Made by a program: the position numbers and the translations under genes | Part shown: positions 14,197-20,457 of the stretch, piece after piece | Position numbering within the stretch: the stretch's first letter is position 1 | Layout of the letters: each line of letters begins with the position of its first letter | Notes under the pieces: model-generated | Told to the model about the DNA's origin: nothing | Database searches by the model: none | What the model saw: the letters and a program-made list of their open reading frames with translations, nothing else | From: AEGEAN-183 sp964002385 | GTDB taxonomy: Bacteria > Pseudomonadota > Gammaproteobacteria > Magnimaribacterales > Magnimaribacteraceae | Assembly: GCA_964002385.1 (NCBI GenBank) | Contig: CAXFFS010000017.1 | Coordinates: forward strand, 1 to 20,457 | Reading direction: 5' to 3' | Length of the DNA: 20,457 nt

Positions 14197-14679
14197 CTAT
14201 AAAGCTTCAAGAATAGTTTCAGCAGCACTTACTTCCAGACCGGGGCCACTTTCAACATTTAATGTTGATACAACTCCATCCTCAATGATCATTGCATAAC
14301 GCTGAGATCTGGTACCCAGTCCAAATCCAGAACCATCCATTTCTAAACCAATAGCTGATGTAAATTCAGCATTGCCATCAGAAAGCATAAGCACATCTTC
14401 ACCTGCACTCCTATCTTTACCCCAAGCCGCCATTACAAAAGGATCATTAACTGAAATACAAGCTACTACATCGGCACCTTTGTCCTTGAGATTGCTAGCA
14501 TTAGTCACAAATCCTGGTAGATGTTGCACGCTACAGGTAGGTGTAAATGCTCCTGGAACCGCAAAAAGGACCACTTTTTTTCCGGCGCAAAGCTCTTCCA
14601 TTGAGACTGGTTTGGGTCCTTCCTCCGTCATGGTACTGACTGTTATTTGAGGTAATTTGTCTCCTACTTGTATTGTCAT
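14197..14679 (-). CDS. Prx5-type peroxiredoxin
   Basis: A 160-residue thiol peroxidase of the Prx5 (type II) family that reduces hydrogen peroxide or lipid peroxides using glutaredoxin or thioredoxin. The active site is PGAFTPTCS (42-50) with peroxidatic Cys49; Cys31 and Cys74 are further cysteines. GLGTRSQRYAMIIEDG, near the C-terminus, is the family's active-site Arg block. I chose the ATG at 14679 because AAGGAG stands 5 bases upstream (14689-14685) and the protein then begins at the normal MTIQVGDKLP. The frame stays open to 14889, but that upstream part overlaps tolC and is hydrophobic nonsense. It is the first gene of the operon and its stop is 6 bases from the P450 start, which suggests protection from peroxides made by P450 uncoupling. 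Confidence 0.93.
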   Translation of the reverse strand: MTIQVGDKLPQITVSTMTEEGPKPVSMEELCAGKKVVLFAVPGAFTPTCSVQHLPGFVTNASNLKDKGADVVACISVNDPFVMAAWGKDRSAGEDVLMLSDGNAEFTSAIGLEMDGSGFGLGTRSQRYAMIIEDGVVSTLNVESGPGLEVSAAETILEAL

Positions 14680-14745
14680 TTTTTCTCCTTTTAAAAAATT
14701 AAACTTCTCGGTAAATTTTTGAACCCTTTTCTTTAAACTGTTCTC

Positions 14746-14751
14746 ATTATA
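14746..14751 (-). promoter_or_regulatory. Probable -10 for peroxiredoxin-P450 operon
   Basis: A consensus TATAAT on the minus strand (14751-14746) lies 67 bases upstream of the peroxiredoxin start. No good -35 is visible 16-18 bases further up, so the promoter may need an activator. Confidence 0.4.
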
Positions 14752-14802
14752 TCTATAGAGGGAATAAAAGAGTTGAGTTTTAAGGGTATTTTTAAAAAAA
14801 AA

Positions 14803-14831
14803 TTGGGTAAAAAAGAAATAGGTGTTATACT
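14803..14831 (+). promoter_or_regulatory. Extended -10 promoter of tolC
   Basis: TTGGGT (14803-14808), a 17-base spacer and TATACT (14826-14831) preceded by TG at 14823-14824 make a complete extended -10 promoter. Transcription would begin near 14838, 24 bases before the tolC ATG. Confidence 0.6.
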
Positions 14832-14841
14832 TGACTAACAC
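14822..14841. promoter_or_regulatory. Operator-like inverted repeat over the tolC -10 and start site
   Basis: GTGTTA (14822-14827) and TAACAC (14836-14841) form a perfect 6-bp inverted repeat with an 8-base gap, lying across the extended -10 and the predicted start point. A dimeric repressor bound here would block tolC. The arms could equally be chance in AT-rich DNA. Confidence 0.35.
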
Positions 14842-14861
14842 ACCTAGAAAGGGAACTAAAG

Positions 14862-16199
14862 ATGATAAAAGTGAAACTACAAAAAACAATAGCTGTTTGC
14901 AGTTTGGTTGGCTTATCTATAACTCAAATTTGGGCTGAGGATCTGAAGGATATCTATGAACTTGCATTAATAAACGATCCTACATTTAAAGCAGCAGAAG
15001 CATCCTTTCGAGCAGGTAAAGAATATAAAGTACAAGGAAGAGCCGGATTATTGCCCTCTCTAAGTATTTCGGGTTCCACGGGTTGGAATGAGTACAGACT
15101 TGAAGAGAACTTATTGGATGAATACAACTCAAATAATTATTCAGGCTCTCTACAACAACCCCTTTTTCGTCTAGATAGGTGGTTTCAATTCAGGCAAGGC
15201 AAAGCATTAACACAAAGTGCTGCAGCTGAATTTTCCTATCAGCAACAAGAAACCATGATCCGGGTAGCCACAAGCTACTTCAATGTGCTAAATGCGAAGG
15301 ATAGCTTAAGTGCAGCGGAGGCTGAAGTTGAAGCCATAGGAAGACAAAGAGACCAAGCTAAGAAAAGATTTGATGTAGGCCTGGCATCAATTACCGAGGT
15401 CCAAGATACTCAAGCTGCCTACGACTTAAGTATAGTAGGTAGAATCACAAGAGAGGCTCAACTTGATTCTGCTAAAGAGGCAGTCTCAGCAATCATAGGT
15501 GCAGATTTACCACTTTTATCCCCTTTAATGGATGATTACCCTACTCCGCCTCCAGATCCAATTAATAGAGAGGAGTGGGTAAAAATAGGTTTGGCTAATA
15601 ATTTTCAATTAAAAGCAGCCCAGTTAAATACAGATGCTGCCAAAAGCAGTGCTAGAGCAAGCGGGTCTGCCCATTTACCCAAGATTGACATTATGGGCAG
15701 AGTGACTAAAAGCACTAGTAGACAAGGTAAATTCGGTGGCTTTATCCAAAACCCATTGTATGGACTAGAATCAGATAACCGACAATATGCAATTCAAATT
15801 AGCATGCCTATTTTTGCAGGCGGGGGAATTAGTTCAGCTCGAAGACAGGCATACGCACAATACGATAGAAGCAAAGAACAAACTTTATTTACTGAAAGGT
15901 CAGTTATCAGAGAAGTTCGATCCAATCACTTTAATGTACAAACTCAGTCAGCAAACGTAACAGCAAGAAGACAAGCGCTTGCTTCTGCTAATTCAGCTTT
16001 GGAAGCTACCCAGATTGGGTTCGAAGTTGGCAATAGAAATGTAGTAGATTTGTTACAAGCTGAAAGAGGACTTTATGCAGCGCAAAGAGATTATGCTCAA
16101 TCTCGTTATGATTACATAATTGCAGTTCTCAGACTTAAATTATCAGTGGGTTCATTGAGTCCTGAAGACTTATTCAATGTAAGTTCTCAAATGAAATAA
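14862..16199 (+). CDS. tolC: TolC-family outer-membrane efflux channel
   Basis: A 445-residue outer-membrane factor that would form the trimeric exit duct for tripartite efflux pumps or type I secretion. The signal peptide runs to about Ala25 (IWA/ED). The start of the mature part, LKDIYELALINDPTFKAAEASFRAGKE, is the classic TolC entry helix, and it is echoed by the second repeat (GLANNFQLKAAQLNTDAAKSSARASG form), the internal duplication typical of the family. The later FEVGNRNVVDLLQAERGLYAAQRDYAQSRYDYI is the diagnostic C-terminal helix of type I secretion TolC proteins. AAAGGGA 7 bases before the ATG is a good Shine-Dalgarno. No inner-membrane pump or adaptor gene is adjacent, so, as in E. 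coli, it is probably a shared channel. mutM follows after 3 bases. Confidence 0.95.
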   Translation: MIKVKLQKTIAVCSLVGLSITQIWAEDLKDIYELALINDPTFKAAEASFRAGKEYKVQGRAGLLPSLSISGSTGWNEYRLEENLLDEYNSNNYSGSLQQPLFRLDRWFQFRQGKALTQSAAAEFSYQQQETMIRVATSYFNVLNAKDSLSAAEAEVEAIGRQRDQAKKRFDVGLASITEVQDTQAAYDLSIVGRITREAQLDSAKEAVSAIIGADLPLLSPLMDDYPTPPPDPINREEWVKIGLANNFQLKAAQLNTDAAKSSARASGSAHLPKIDIMGRVTKSTSRQGKFGGFIQNPLYGLESDNRQYAIQISMPIFAGGGISSARRQAYAQYDRSKEQTLFTERSVIREVRSNHFNVQTQSANVTARRQALASANSALEATQIGFEVGNRNVVDLLQAERGLYAAQRDYAQSRYDYIIAVLRLKLSVGSLSPEDLFNVSSQMK

Positions 16200-16202
16200 A
16201 AG

Positions 16203-17018
16203 GTGCCGGAGCTTCCAGAAGTAGAGACGACTTTAAGGGGCCTAGAGCCCCACATTTTAAACCTACCTATAGCAGACATCTTAATTAGAGAACCTAAGTT
16301 AAGGTGGAAAGTCCCGGAAAAGGACTTGAAGAAAAACCTTTTGGGGAGCTATTTCTCATCTATAAAAAGAAGGGCTAAGTATCTCATCTTAAATAGCAAA
16401 ACCGGTTCTCTGCTTATCCACCTAGGTATGTCAGGTTCTTTGAGAATCCTTGTAAGAAATGTCAAACCTCAAAAACACGATCATATTGATATCACCTTTA
16501 ACAACAATAGTTTGCTCAGGTTTACAGATCCGAGGAAATTTGGGTCCTTTCTATGGACTGAAGATCCTGAACTACATCCCCTTTTAAAAGATTTAGGTCC
16601 AGAGCCTTTAGGTAATTCTTTTTCGGGTGACTACTTATTTGGGGCTTCTAGAAAAAGAAAAGCCCCTTTAAAAAACTTTATCATGAACTCAAGAATCCTT
16701 GCTGGTGTTGGCAATATTTACGCCTCCGAAGCCCTATTCTTATCTGGGATCAGACCTCAGAAAAGAGCCGGAACTGTTAACAGGAAACAATACGACCTTT
16801 TAGCTTCATCAATTAAAGATTTACTACAAAGCTCTATAGATAAAGGTGGAACTACTTTACGAGATTTTGTGGGTGGCGACAGCAAACCCGGTTATTTCAA
16901 AAACGAGTTACTTGTCTACGGCAGATCTGGGTTAGGTTGTAAGTCTTGTTCAACGCTATTACAAGAAATTCGTTTATCTCAACGAAGTAGTGTTTATTGC
17001 CCCAAATGCCAGTCTTAA
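16203..17018 (+). CDS. mutM: Formamidopyrimidine-DNA glycosylase (Fpg/MutM)
   Basis: A 271-residue base-excision repair enzyme that removes 8-oxoguanine and ring-opened purines and nicks the site. The start is GTG at 16203, which gives the invariant PELPEVE N-terminus whose proline (exposed after Met removal) is the nucleophile and Glu3 the acid. Other marks are RRAKYL (Lys59), HLGMSG (Met77 region), DPRKFG (109-114), AGVGNIYASEALF (167-179) and the C-terminal zinc finger CKSC-x16-CPKC (Cys246, 249, 266, 269) with Arg261. Only 3 bases separate it from the tolC stop and the Shine-Dalgarno is weak, so it is probably coupled to tolC translation. Its stop is 1 base from the convergent coaD stop, a neighbourhood also seen in E. 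coli. Confidence 0.97.
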   Translation: MPELPEVETTLRGLEPHILNLPIADILIREPKLRWKVPEKDLKKNLLGSYFSSIKRRAKYLILNSKTGSLLIHLGMSGSLRILVRNVKPQKHDHIDITFNNNSLLRFTDPRKFGSFLWTEDPELHPLLKDLGPEPLGNSFSGDYLFGASRKRKAPLKNFIMNSRILAGVGNIYASEALFLSGIRPQKRAGTVNRKQYDLLASSIKDLLQSSIDKGGTTLRDFVGGDSKPGYFKNELLVYGRSGLGCKSCSTLLQEIRLSQRSSVYCPKCQS

Positions 17019-17019
17019 A

Positions 17020-17499
17020 TTAATCCTTAAAACGTTTTTTTAGAGCCTCCTCAACGATAGGATCAACAAAAGCTGACAACTCTCCTCCCATTGAAGCTAT
17101 CTCTCTGACTAATGTAGATGAGAGAAAGGAGAATTTAGCTTTTGGCGTTAAGAATACACTTTCGAGATCAGGAGACATTGCTCGATTCATATTCGCTAAT
17201 TGAAACTCGTACTCAAAATCAGAAACTGCTCTCAGCCCTCTTAACAGGACATTGGTCCCTTCCTCTTTAGCCAGATCTACTACTAATCCGGTAAAACCAA
17301 TGGCTCTAACTTTCTTGTTCCCCTTAAAGATTAACTCGATCTGATTAATTCTTTCTTCTAAAGAGAAGAGAGGAGTTTTTGATTCACTGGTAGCAATCGC
17401 TATAGTTACTTCATCAAATAAGTGCAAGGCTCTATAGATTATATCTATATGGCCCAAGGTAACTGGATCAAAAGTACCGGGATACAAAGCTTTCTTCAT
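17020..17499 (-). CDS. coaD: Phosphopantetheine adenylyltransferase (CoaD)
   Basis: A 159-residue enzyme, exactly the family's length, that joins ATP and 4'-phosphopantetheine to dephospho-CoA, the penultimate step of coenzyme A synthesis. The nucleotidyltransferase motif TLGH is at 14-17 within YPGTFDPVTLGHIDII; the RGLRAVSDFEYEFQLANMNR block (87-106) and the SSTLVREIA (127-135) ATP-binding segment are all present. The ATG has a good Shine-Dalgarno, AGAGGAGC, just upstream (17513-17506). It is convergent with mutM and stands alone on its strand here. It provides the CoA on which the acyl-CoA genes of this window depend, a general rather than specific link. Confidence 0.97.
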   Translation of the reverse strand: MKKALYPGTFDPVTLGHIDIIYRALHLFDEVTIAIATSESKTPLFSLEERINQIELIFKGNKKVRAIGFTGLVVDLAKEEGTNVLLRGLRAVSDFEYEFQLANMNRAMSPDLESVFLTPKAKFSFLSSTLVREIASMGGELSAFVDPIVEEALKKRFKD

Positions 17500-17555
17500 A
17501 TATTCGCTCCTCTTACTAATCCCATTTTCCCATATTTTTTAAAAAAAAGAATCTG

Positions 17556-17574
17556 ATTGAGAATCACTCTCAAA
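17556..17574. promoter_or_regulatory. Fur-box-like palindrome
   Basis: ATTGAGAATCACTCTCAAA matches the gammaproteobacterial Fur-box form AATGAGAATCATTCTCATT at 15 of 19 positions, by eye. Its core TTGAGA-N5-TCTCAA is a perfect inverted repeat. It lies 57 bases upstream of coaD and upstream of the small peptide and the unrecognised gene on the other strand, so which transcript it controls is open. It could instead be a hairpin. Confidence 0.5.
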
Positions 17575-17630
17575 CTCATACTCAATTTCAATAGACTTTT
17601 TAGCATATTTTTTAGGGTAAAGTTCGTTCC

Positions 17631-17708
17631 ATGATTGAAGCAGCTTTATATATTACTTCGCTTTTTTCGATGGTCTGTTACATAGTATTGTCAGCTAAAT
17701 ACCTGTAA
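17631..17708 (+). CDS. Possible 25-residue hydrophobic peptide or leader
   Basis: An ATG-to-TAA frame (MIEAALYITSLF... ending SAKYL) of 25 residues that is almost wholly hydrophobic, long enough to cross the membrane once, with Lys near the C-terminus. It sits between a Fur-box-like palindrome and an intrinsic terminator. The ribosome-binding site is poor: AGGG at 17614-17617 is 13 bases away. It could be a small membrane peptide, an attenuator leader, or a chance frame in a small RNA. I do not recognise it. Confidence 0.3.
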   Translation: MIEAALYITSLFSMVCYIVLSAKYL

Positions 17709-17742
17709 AATTTCATCAAATCTATTTTAGTTTTCCTTTTTT

Positions 17743-17766
17743 GAGCATCCTTATTGCTCTTTTTTT
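17743..17766 (+). terminator. Intrinsic terminator before the 17779 gene
   Basis: GAGCA (17743-17747), a 7-base loop and TGCTC (17755-17759) are followed directly by seven T residues (17760-17766). It ends a plus-strand transcript only 12 bases before the ATG at 17779, so it either terminates a small RNA from upstream or acts as an attenuator for the next gene. Confidence 0.55.
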
Positions 17767-17778
17767 CGTTTAGAAGTT

Positions 17779-18186
17779 ATGAATGATTTAATGAACAGAT
17801 CAATTAAGATTGGAAGTAACATAAGCTTAATTTTTGAAAACCTGATTACTGATGATTCCTCTATCCCAGATGAGAATCACTTAAAAGCAACCTTGGCTTT
17901 AAAGTTTTCAGATAAAGAAGAAGAAAAATTAGACCAACTTTCGGGTGTAGAAAGTCAGGTTTGGTTGCAAGTAGGTGAAAATGACAGAGTTTTTTCAACT
18001 CTACAGGAAAATTTAGAGGGACAATCTCAGTATTCTCTTGGCTTTAATTTGACTAATCTTATGCTTAAAGATTTACAGTCTGGAATAACTTTATTTGCAG
18101 GTGTAGAGCACCCAAATTACAACGTCAGGACACAAGAAATTCCAAGAACTGTGTCTGATTCACTTACCCAAGATTTGTCTAAATAA
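17779..18186 (+). CDS. Unrecognised acidic protein, 135 residues
   Basis: A soluble protein with no signal peptide or membrane segment, acidic (many Asp/Glu, for example SDKEEEKLDQL at 54-64) and with alternating strand-like stretches such as SNISLIFENLI and SQYSLGFNLTNLML. It has no cysteine and no motif I can name. The ATG at 17779 has a partial Shine-Dalgarno (AGAAG); a second ATG at 17791 is an alternative start. An intrinsic terminator lies directly upstream, so either it has its own promoter within or after that hairpin or it is expressed by read-through. katG begins 100 bases downstream on the same strand, and co-transcription is possible because I see no terminator between them. Confidence 0.65.
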   Translation: MNDLMNRSIKIGSNISLIFENLITDDSSIPDENHLKATLALKFSDKEEEKLDQLSGVESQVWLQVGENDRVFSTLQENLEGQSQYSLGFNLTNLMLKDLQSGITLFAGVEHPNYNVRTQEIPRTVSDSLTQDLSK

Positions 18187-18286
18187 TTATGTTTTTAAAG
18201 TAACGAAACTAACCTAGCTAGAAGATAAAAAAAAACTTAGAATAGGTGCAAAGTAAATTTAAAGGAAATTACGAGAAAGGTGACTT

Positions 18287-20416
18287 ATGAGTAAAGATAA
18301 TGAAGATAAATGTCCAGTAATGCATGGTTCCTTAACCAGCAATAGCGCTTCAGGAACATCAAATCAAGATTGGTGGCCTAATCAATTAAATCTAAATATT
18401 CTTCATCAACATGATCAGAAATCTGATCCTCTGGCTGAAGGCTTTGATTATCGAGAAGAGTTTAAAAAGCTTGATTATAAATCTCTAAAAAAGGATCTAA
18501 ATGATCTGATGACAGATTCACAAGATTGGTGGCCCGCTGATTATGGACATTATGGACCTTTCTTTATTCGAATGACTTGGCACGCGGCAGGTACTTACAG
18601 GATAGGAGACGGTCGTGGCGGTGGGGGCACAGGTGCTCAGCGCTTCGCTCCGCTTAATAGTTGGCCAGATAATGGAAACTTAGATAAAGCTCGTCGTCTA
18701 CTTTGGCCCATAAAACAAAAATACGGTAATAAAATTAGTTGGGCAGACCTTTTAATTCTTGCTGGAAATGTTGCGATTGAATCCATGGGCGGAAAAACTT
18801 TTGGTTTTGGTGGAGGACGTCCTGATATTTGGGCACCAGAAGAAGATATTGATTGGGGTATAGAAACAGAATGGTTAGCCAATGAGAGGTACTCAGGTGA
18901 GCGAGATCTAGCTAATCCTTTAGGTGCCGTGCAGATGGGTCTGATTTATGTTAACCCACAAGGCCCTGACGGTGAACCTGACCCTATTGCAAGCGGTAAA
19001 GATGTTAGAGAGACATTTGGTCGAATGGCCATGAACGATGAAGAAACCGTGGCTCTTGTAGCTGGTGGACACACCTTCGGTAAGGGGCATGGCGCCGGGG
19101 CTGAGGAACATGTGCAAGCAGAACCTGAGGGAGCGCCATTGGAAAATATGGGTTTTGGCTGGCAAAGCAACCATGCATCGGGAATGGGTAGTGACTCCAT
19201 TACCAGTGGCTTTGAGGGAGCCTGGACGGCTAACCCAACACAATGGGACAACGGATACTTTGATCTCTTATTTGGTTATGAATGGGAGAAGGTGGAAACA
19301 CCTGCCGGCAAGATTGTTTGGCATGCGCTAGATCAGAAAGAAGAGGATATGGCACCAGACGCCGAGGATTCCTCTGTGCGCGTCCCTACCATGATGACGA
19401 CAGCGGATATGGCGATGCGAGAAGATCCCGCCTATAAGAAGATCTCAAAACGTTTTCATGAAAACCCTGAGGAATTTGCTGATGCATTTGCTAGAGCGTG
19501 GTTTAAGCTACTACATCGTGACATGGGGCCTCTTTCTCGATACTTGGGTCCTGAAGTTCCTAAAGAAGAACTTATTTGGCAAGACCCTGTTCCTACCGGC
19601 AACGCTGACTATGATGTGGAAACGGTTAAAACAAAAATTGCTGAAACTGATTTATCTGTCCAAGAGATGGTGGAAACAGCTTGGGCAAGTGCTTCAACCT
19701 TCCGAGGATCTGATATGCGCGGTGGTGCCAATGGTGGGCGTATAAGCCTAGCTCCTCAAAAGGATTGGGAAGCTAATAAACCAGAGCAACTTGCACGTGT
19801 ATTGGGTGTACTAGAAGGCATTGCTTCAGAAACTGGAGCATCAGTAGCGGATGTTATCGTACTCGCTGGTAATGTAGGTTTAGAACAAGCTTCAGATGTA
19901 GGCGTTCCATTTACTCCTGGTCGAGGAGATGCTTCAGAAGAACAAACTGATGTTGAATCATTTGAAGTACTTGAACCTGCTTCAGATGGATTCCGTAATT
20001 TTCATAAGACAAAGTCTTCTGTCAGCCCTGAAGAAATGATGCTAGATAAAGCTCAATTACTAGGACTTACTGCACCAGAGATGACTGTATTAGTAGGCGG
20101 AATGAGATCCTTAGGCATTAGCTCTGATAATAATGGTGTATTTACTGAAACCCCAGGTAAGTTAACTAATGACTTCTTTGTAAACTTGCTTGATATGAAT
20201 GTGGAATGGAAGCCTTCTGGTGAAAATGCTTACGAAGCAACAGATCGTTCTTCAGGGGATAAAGTTAGAACTGCGACAAGGGTAGACCTGGTATTTGGTT
20301 CTAACTCTCAGTTAAGAGCTTTGGCAGAAGTTTACGCCAGTGAAGATTGTAAGGAAAAGTTTGTTACAGACTTTATTTCAGCTTGGAATAAAGTCATGAA
20401 TGCTGACCTTTTGTAA
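18287..20416 (+). CDS. katG: Catalase-peroxidase (KatG)
   Basis: A 709-residue bifunctional heme enzyme that destroys hydrogen peroxide, slightly shorter than many KatGs but complete at both ends. The distal triad is Arg95, Trp98, His99 in RMTWHAAGTYR. The Met-Tyr-Trp cross-link needed for catalase activity can form from Trp98, Tyr221 (LIYVNPQGPDG) and Met247 (GRMAMNDEET). The proximal side has His262 (GGHTFGKGHG), Trp320 (TQWDNGYF) and Asp374; the Ser equivalent to M. tuberculosis Ser315 is Ser307, and Arg411 is the catalase-tuning Arg. The C-terminal half is the usual heme-less duplicate. Shine-Dalgarno AGAAAGGTGA precedes the ATG. The middle (about 19021-19440) is near 53% GC by hand count, above its surroundings. 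The last 41 bases of the window, after the stop, hold nothing recognisable. Confidence 0.98.
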   Translation: MSKDNEDKCPVMHGSLTSNSASGTSNQDWWPNQLNLNILHQHDQKSDPLAEGFDYREEFKKLDYKSLKKDLNDLMTDSQDWWPADYGHYGPFFIRMTWHAAGTYRIGDGRGGGGTGAQRFAPLNSWPDNGNLDKARRLLWPIKQKYGNKISWADLLILAGNVAIESMGGKTFGFGGGRPDIWAPEEDIDWGIETEWLANERYSGERDLANPLGAVQMGLIYVNPQGPDGEPDPIASGKDVRETFGRMAMNDEETVALVAGGHTFGKGHGAGAEEHVQAEPEGAPLENMGFGWQSNHASGMGSDSITSGFEGAWTANPTQWDNGYFDLLFGYEWEKVETPAGKIVWHALDQKEEDMAPDAEDSSVRVPTMMTTADMAMREDPAYKKISKRFHENPEEFADAFARAWFKLLHRDMGPLSRYLGPEVPKEELIWQDPVPTGNADYDVETVKTKIAETDLSVQEMVETAWASASTFRGSDMRGGANGGRISLAPQKDWEANKPEQLARVLGVLEGIASETGASVADVIVLAGNVGLEQASDVGVPFTPGRGDASEEQTDVESFEVLEPASDGFRNFHKTKSSVSPEEMMLDKAQLLGLTAPEMTVLVGGMRSLGISSDNNGVFTETPGKLTNDFFVNLLDMNVEWKPSGENAYEATDRSSGDKVRTATRVDLVFGSNSQLRALAEVYASEDCKEKFVTDFISAWNKVMNADLL

Positions 20417-20457
20417 ATAGATCAGACTCTAATTACATCTACTAAGAATTATATTTA

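Noticed and set aside
14680..14889. 70-residue N-terminal extension of the peroxiredoxin frame
   Set aside because: It overlaps the tolC start, is low-complexity Phe/Leu/Lys-rich sequence, and a strong Shine-Dalgarno with the normal family start lies at 14679.
18214..18221. CTAGCTAG palindrome upstream of katG as an OxyR site
   Set aside because: It does not extend into the spaced ATAG/CTAT tetrad pattern expected for OxyR; an 8-base palindrome alone is weak evidence.
18920..19331. Several long frames on both strands inside katG
   Set aside because: They lie wholly within katG, whose reading is certain; the GC-rich, stop-poor sequence produces them.

Overview
The window looks like a piece of a low-GC, free-living marine gammaproteobacterial chromosome. 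I infer a SAR86-like or related oligotroph, but this rests on protein flavour and gene order only. The supporting signs are AT-rich codon use, very short intergenic gaps, a parE-parC pair very close to the E. coli proteins, the mutM/coaD convergent neighbourhood known from gammaproteobacteria, and a load of acyl-CoA, P450 and hydrolase genes. I see no rRNA, tRNA, CRISPR array, insertion sequence or phage gene.

Layout. (1) 1-1714, plus strand: the 3' part of a class III CoA-transferase gene followed by an acyl-CoA dehydrogenase whose catalytic base appears to sit at the isovaleryl-CoA dehydrogenase position. (2) 1717-3276, minus strand: a membrane-anchored metallo-beta-lactamase-fold hydrolase and a small DUF2244-type membrane protein. 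(3) 3333-4301, plus strand: an aldo/keto reductase closely resembling animal Kv-beta subunits, possibly read from a leaderless mRNA. (4) 4287-8925, minus strand: parE, parC and a hot-dog thioesterase, in transcription order. (5) 8965-10330, plus strand: an exported beta-propeller protein of uncertain function, then a 51-residue basic, tail-anchored small protein with its own good promoter. (6) 14679-10368, minus strand: a tight five-gene operon of Prx5-type peroxiredoxin, cytochrome P450, CrtC/AttH-like protein, APH-fold kinase and small helical protein. (7) 14862-17018, plus strand: tolC and mutM, convergent with coaD. (8) 17500-18286: a Fur-box-like palindrome, a possible 25-residue hydrophobic peptide, an intrinsic terminator and an unrecognised acidic protein. 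(9) 18287-20416: katG.

The most interesting unit is the P450 operon. Its kinase plus small helical partner recall the LvaA/LvaB pair of Pseudomonas levulinate catabolism, where an APH-fold kinase phosphorylates a 4-hydroxyacyl-CoA. Behind a P450, such a pair could act on a hydroxyl group that the P450 installs. This is a hypothesis drawn from gene content, not shown by sequence alone. The second candidate is the regulatory stretch before katG, which has the layout of an iron-controlled small RNA or an attenuator.
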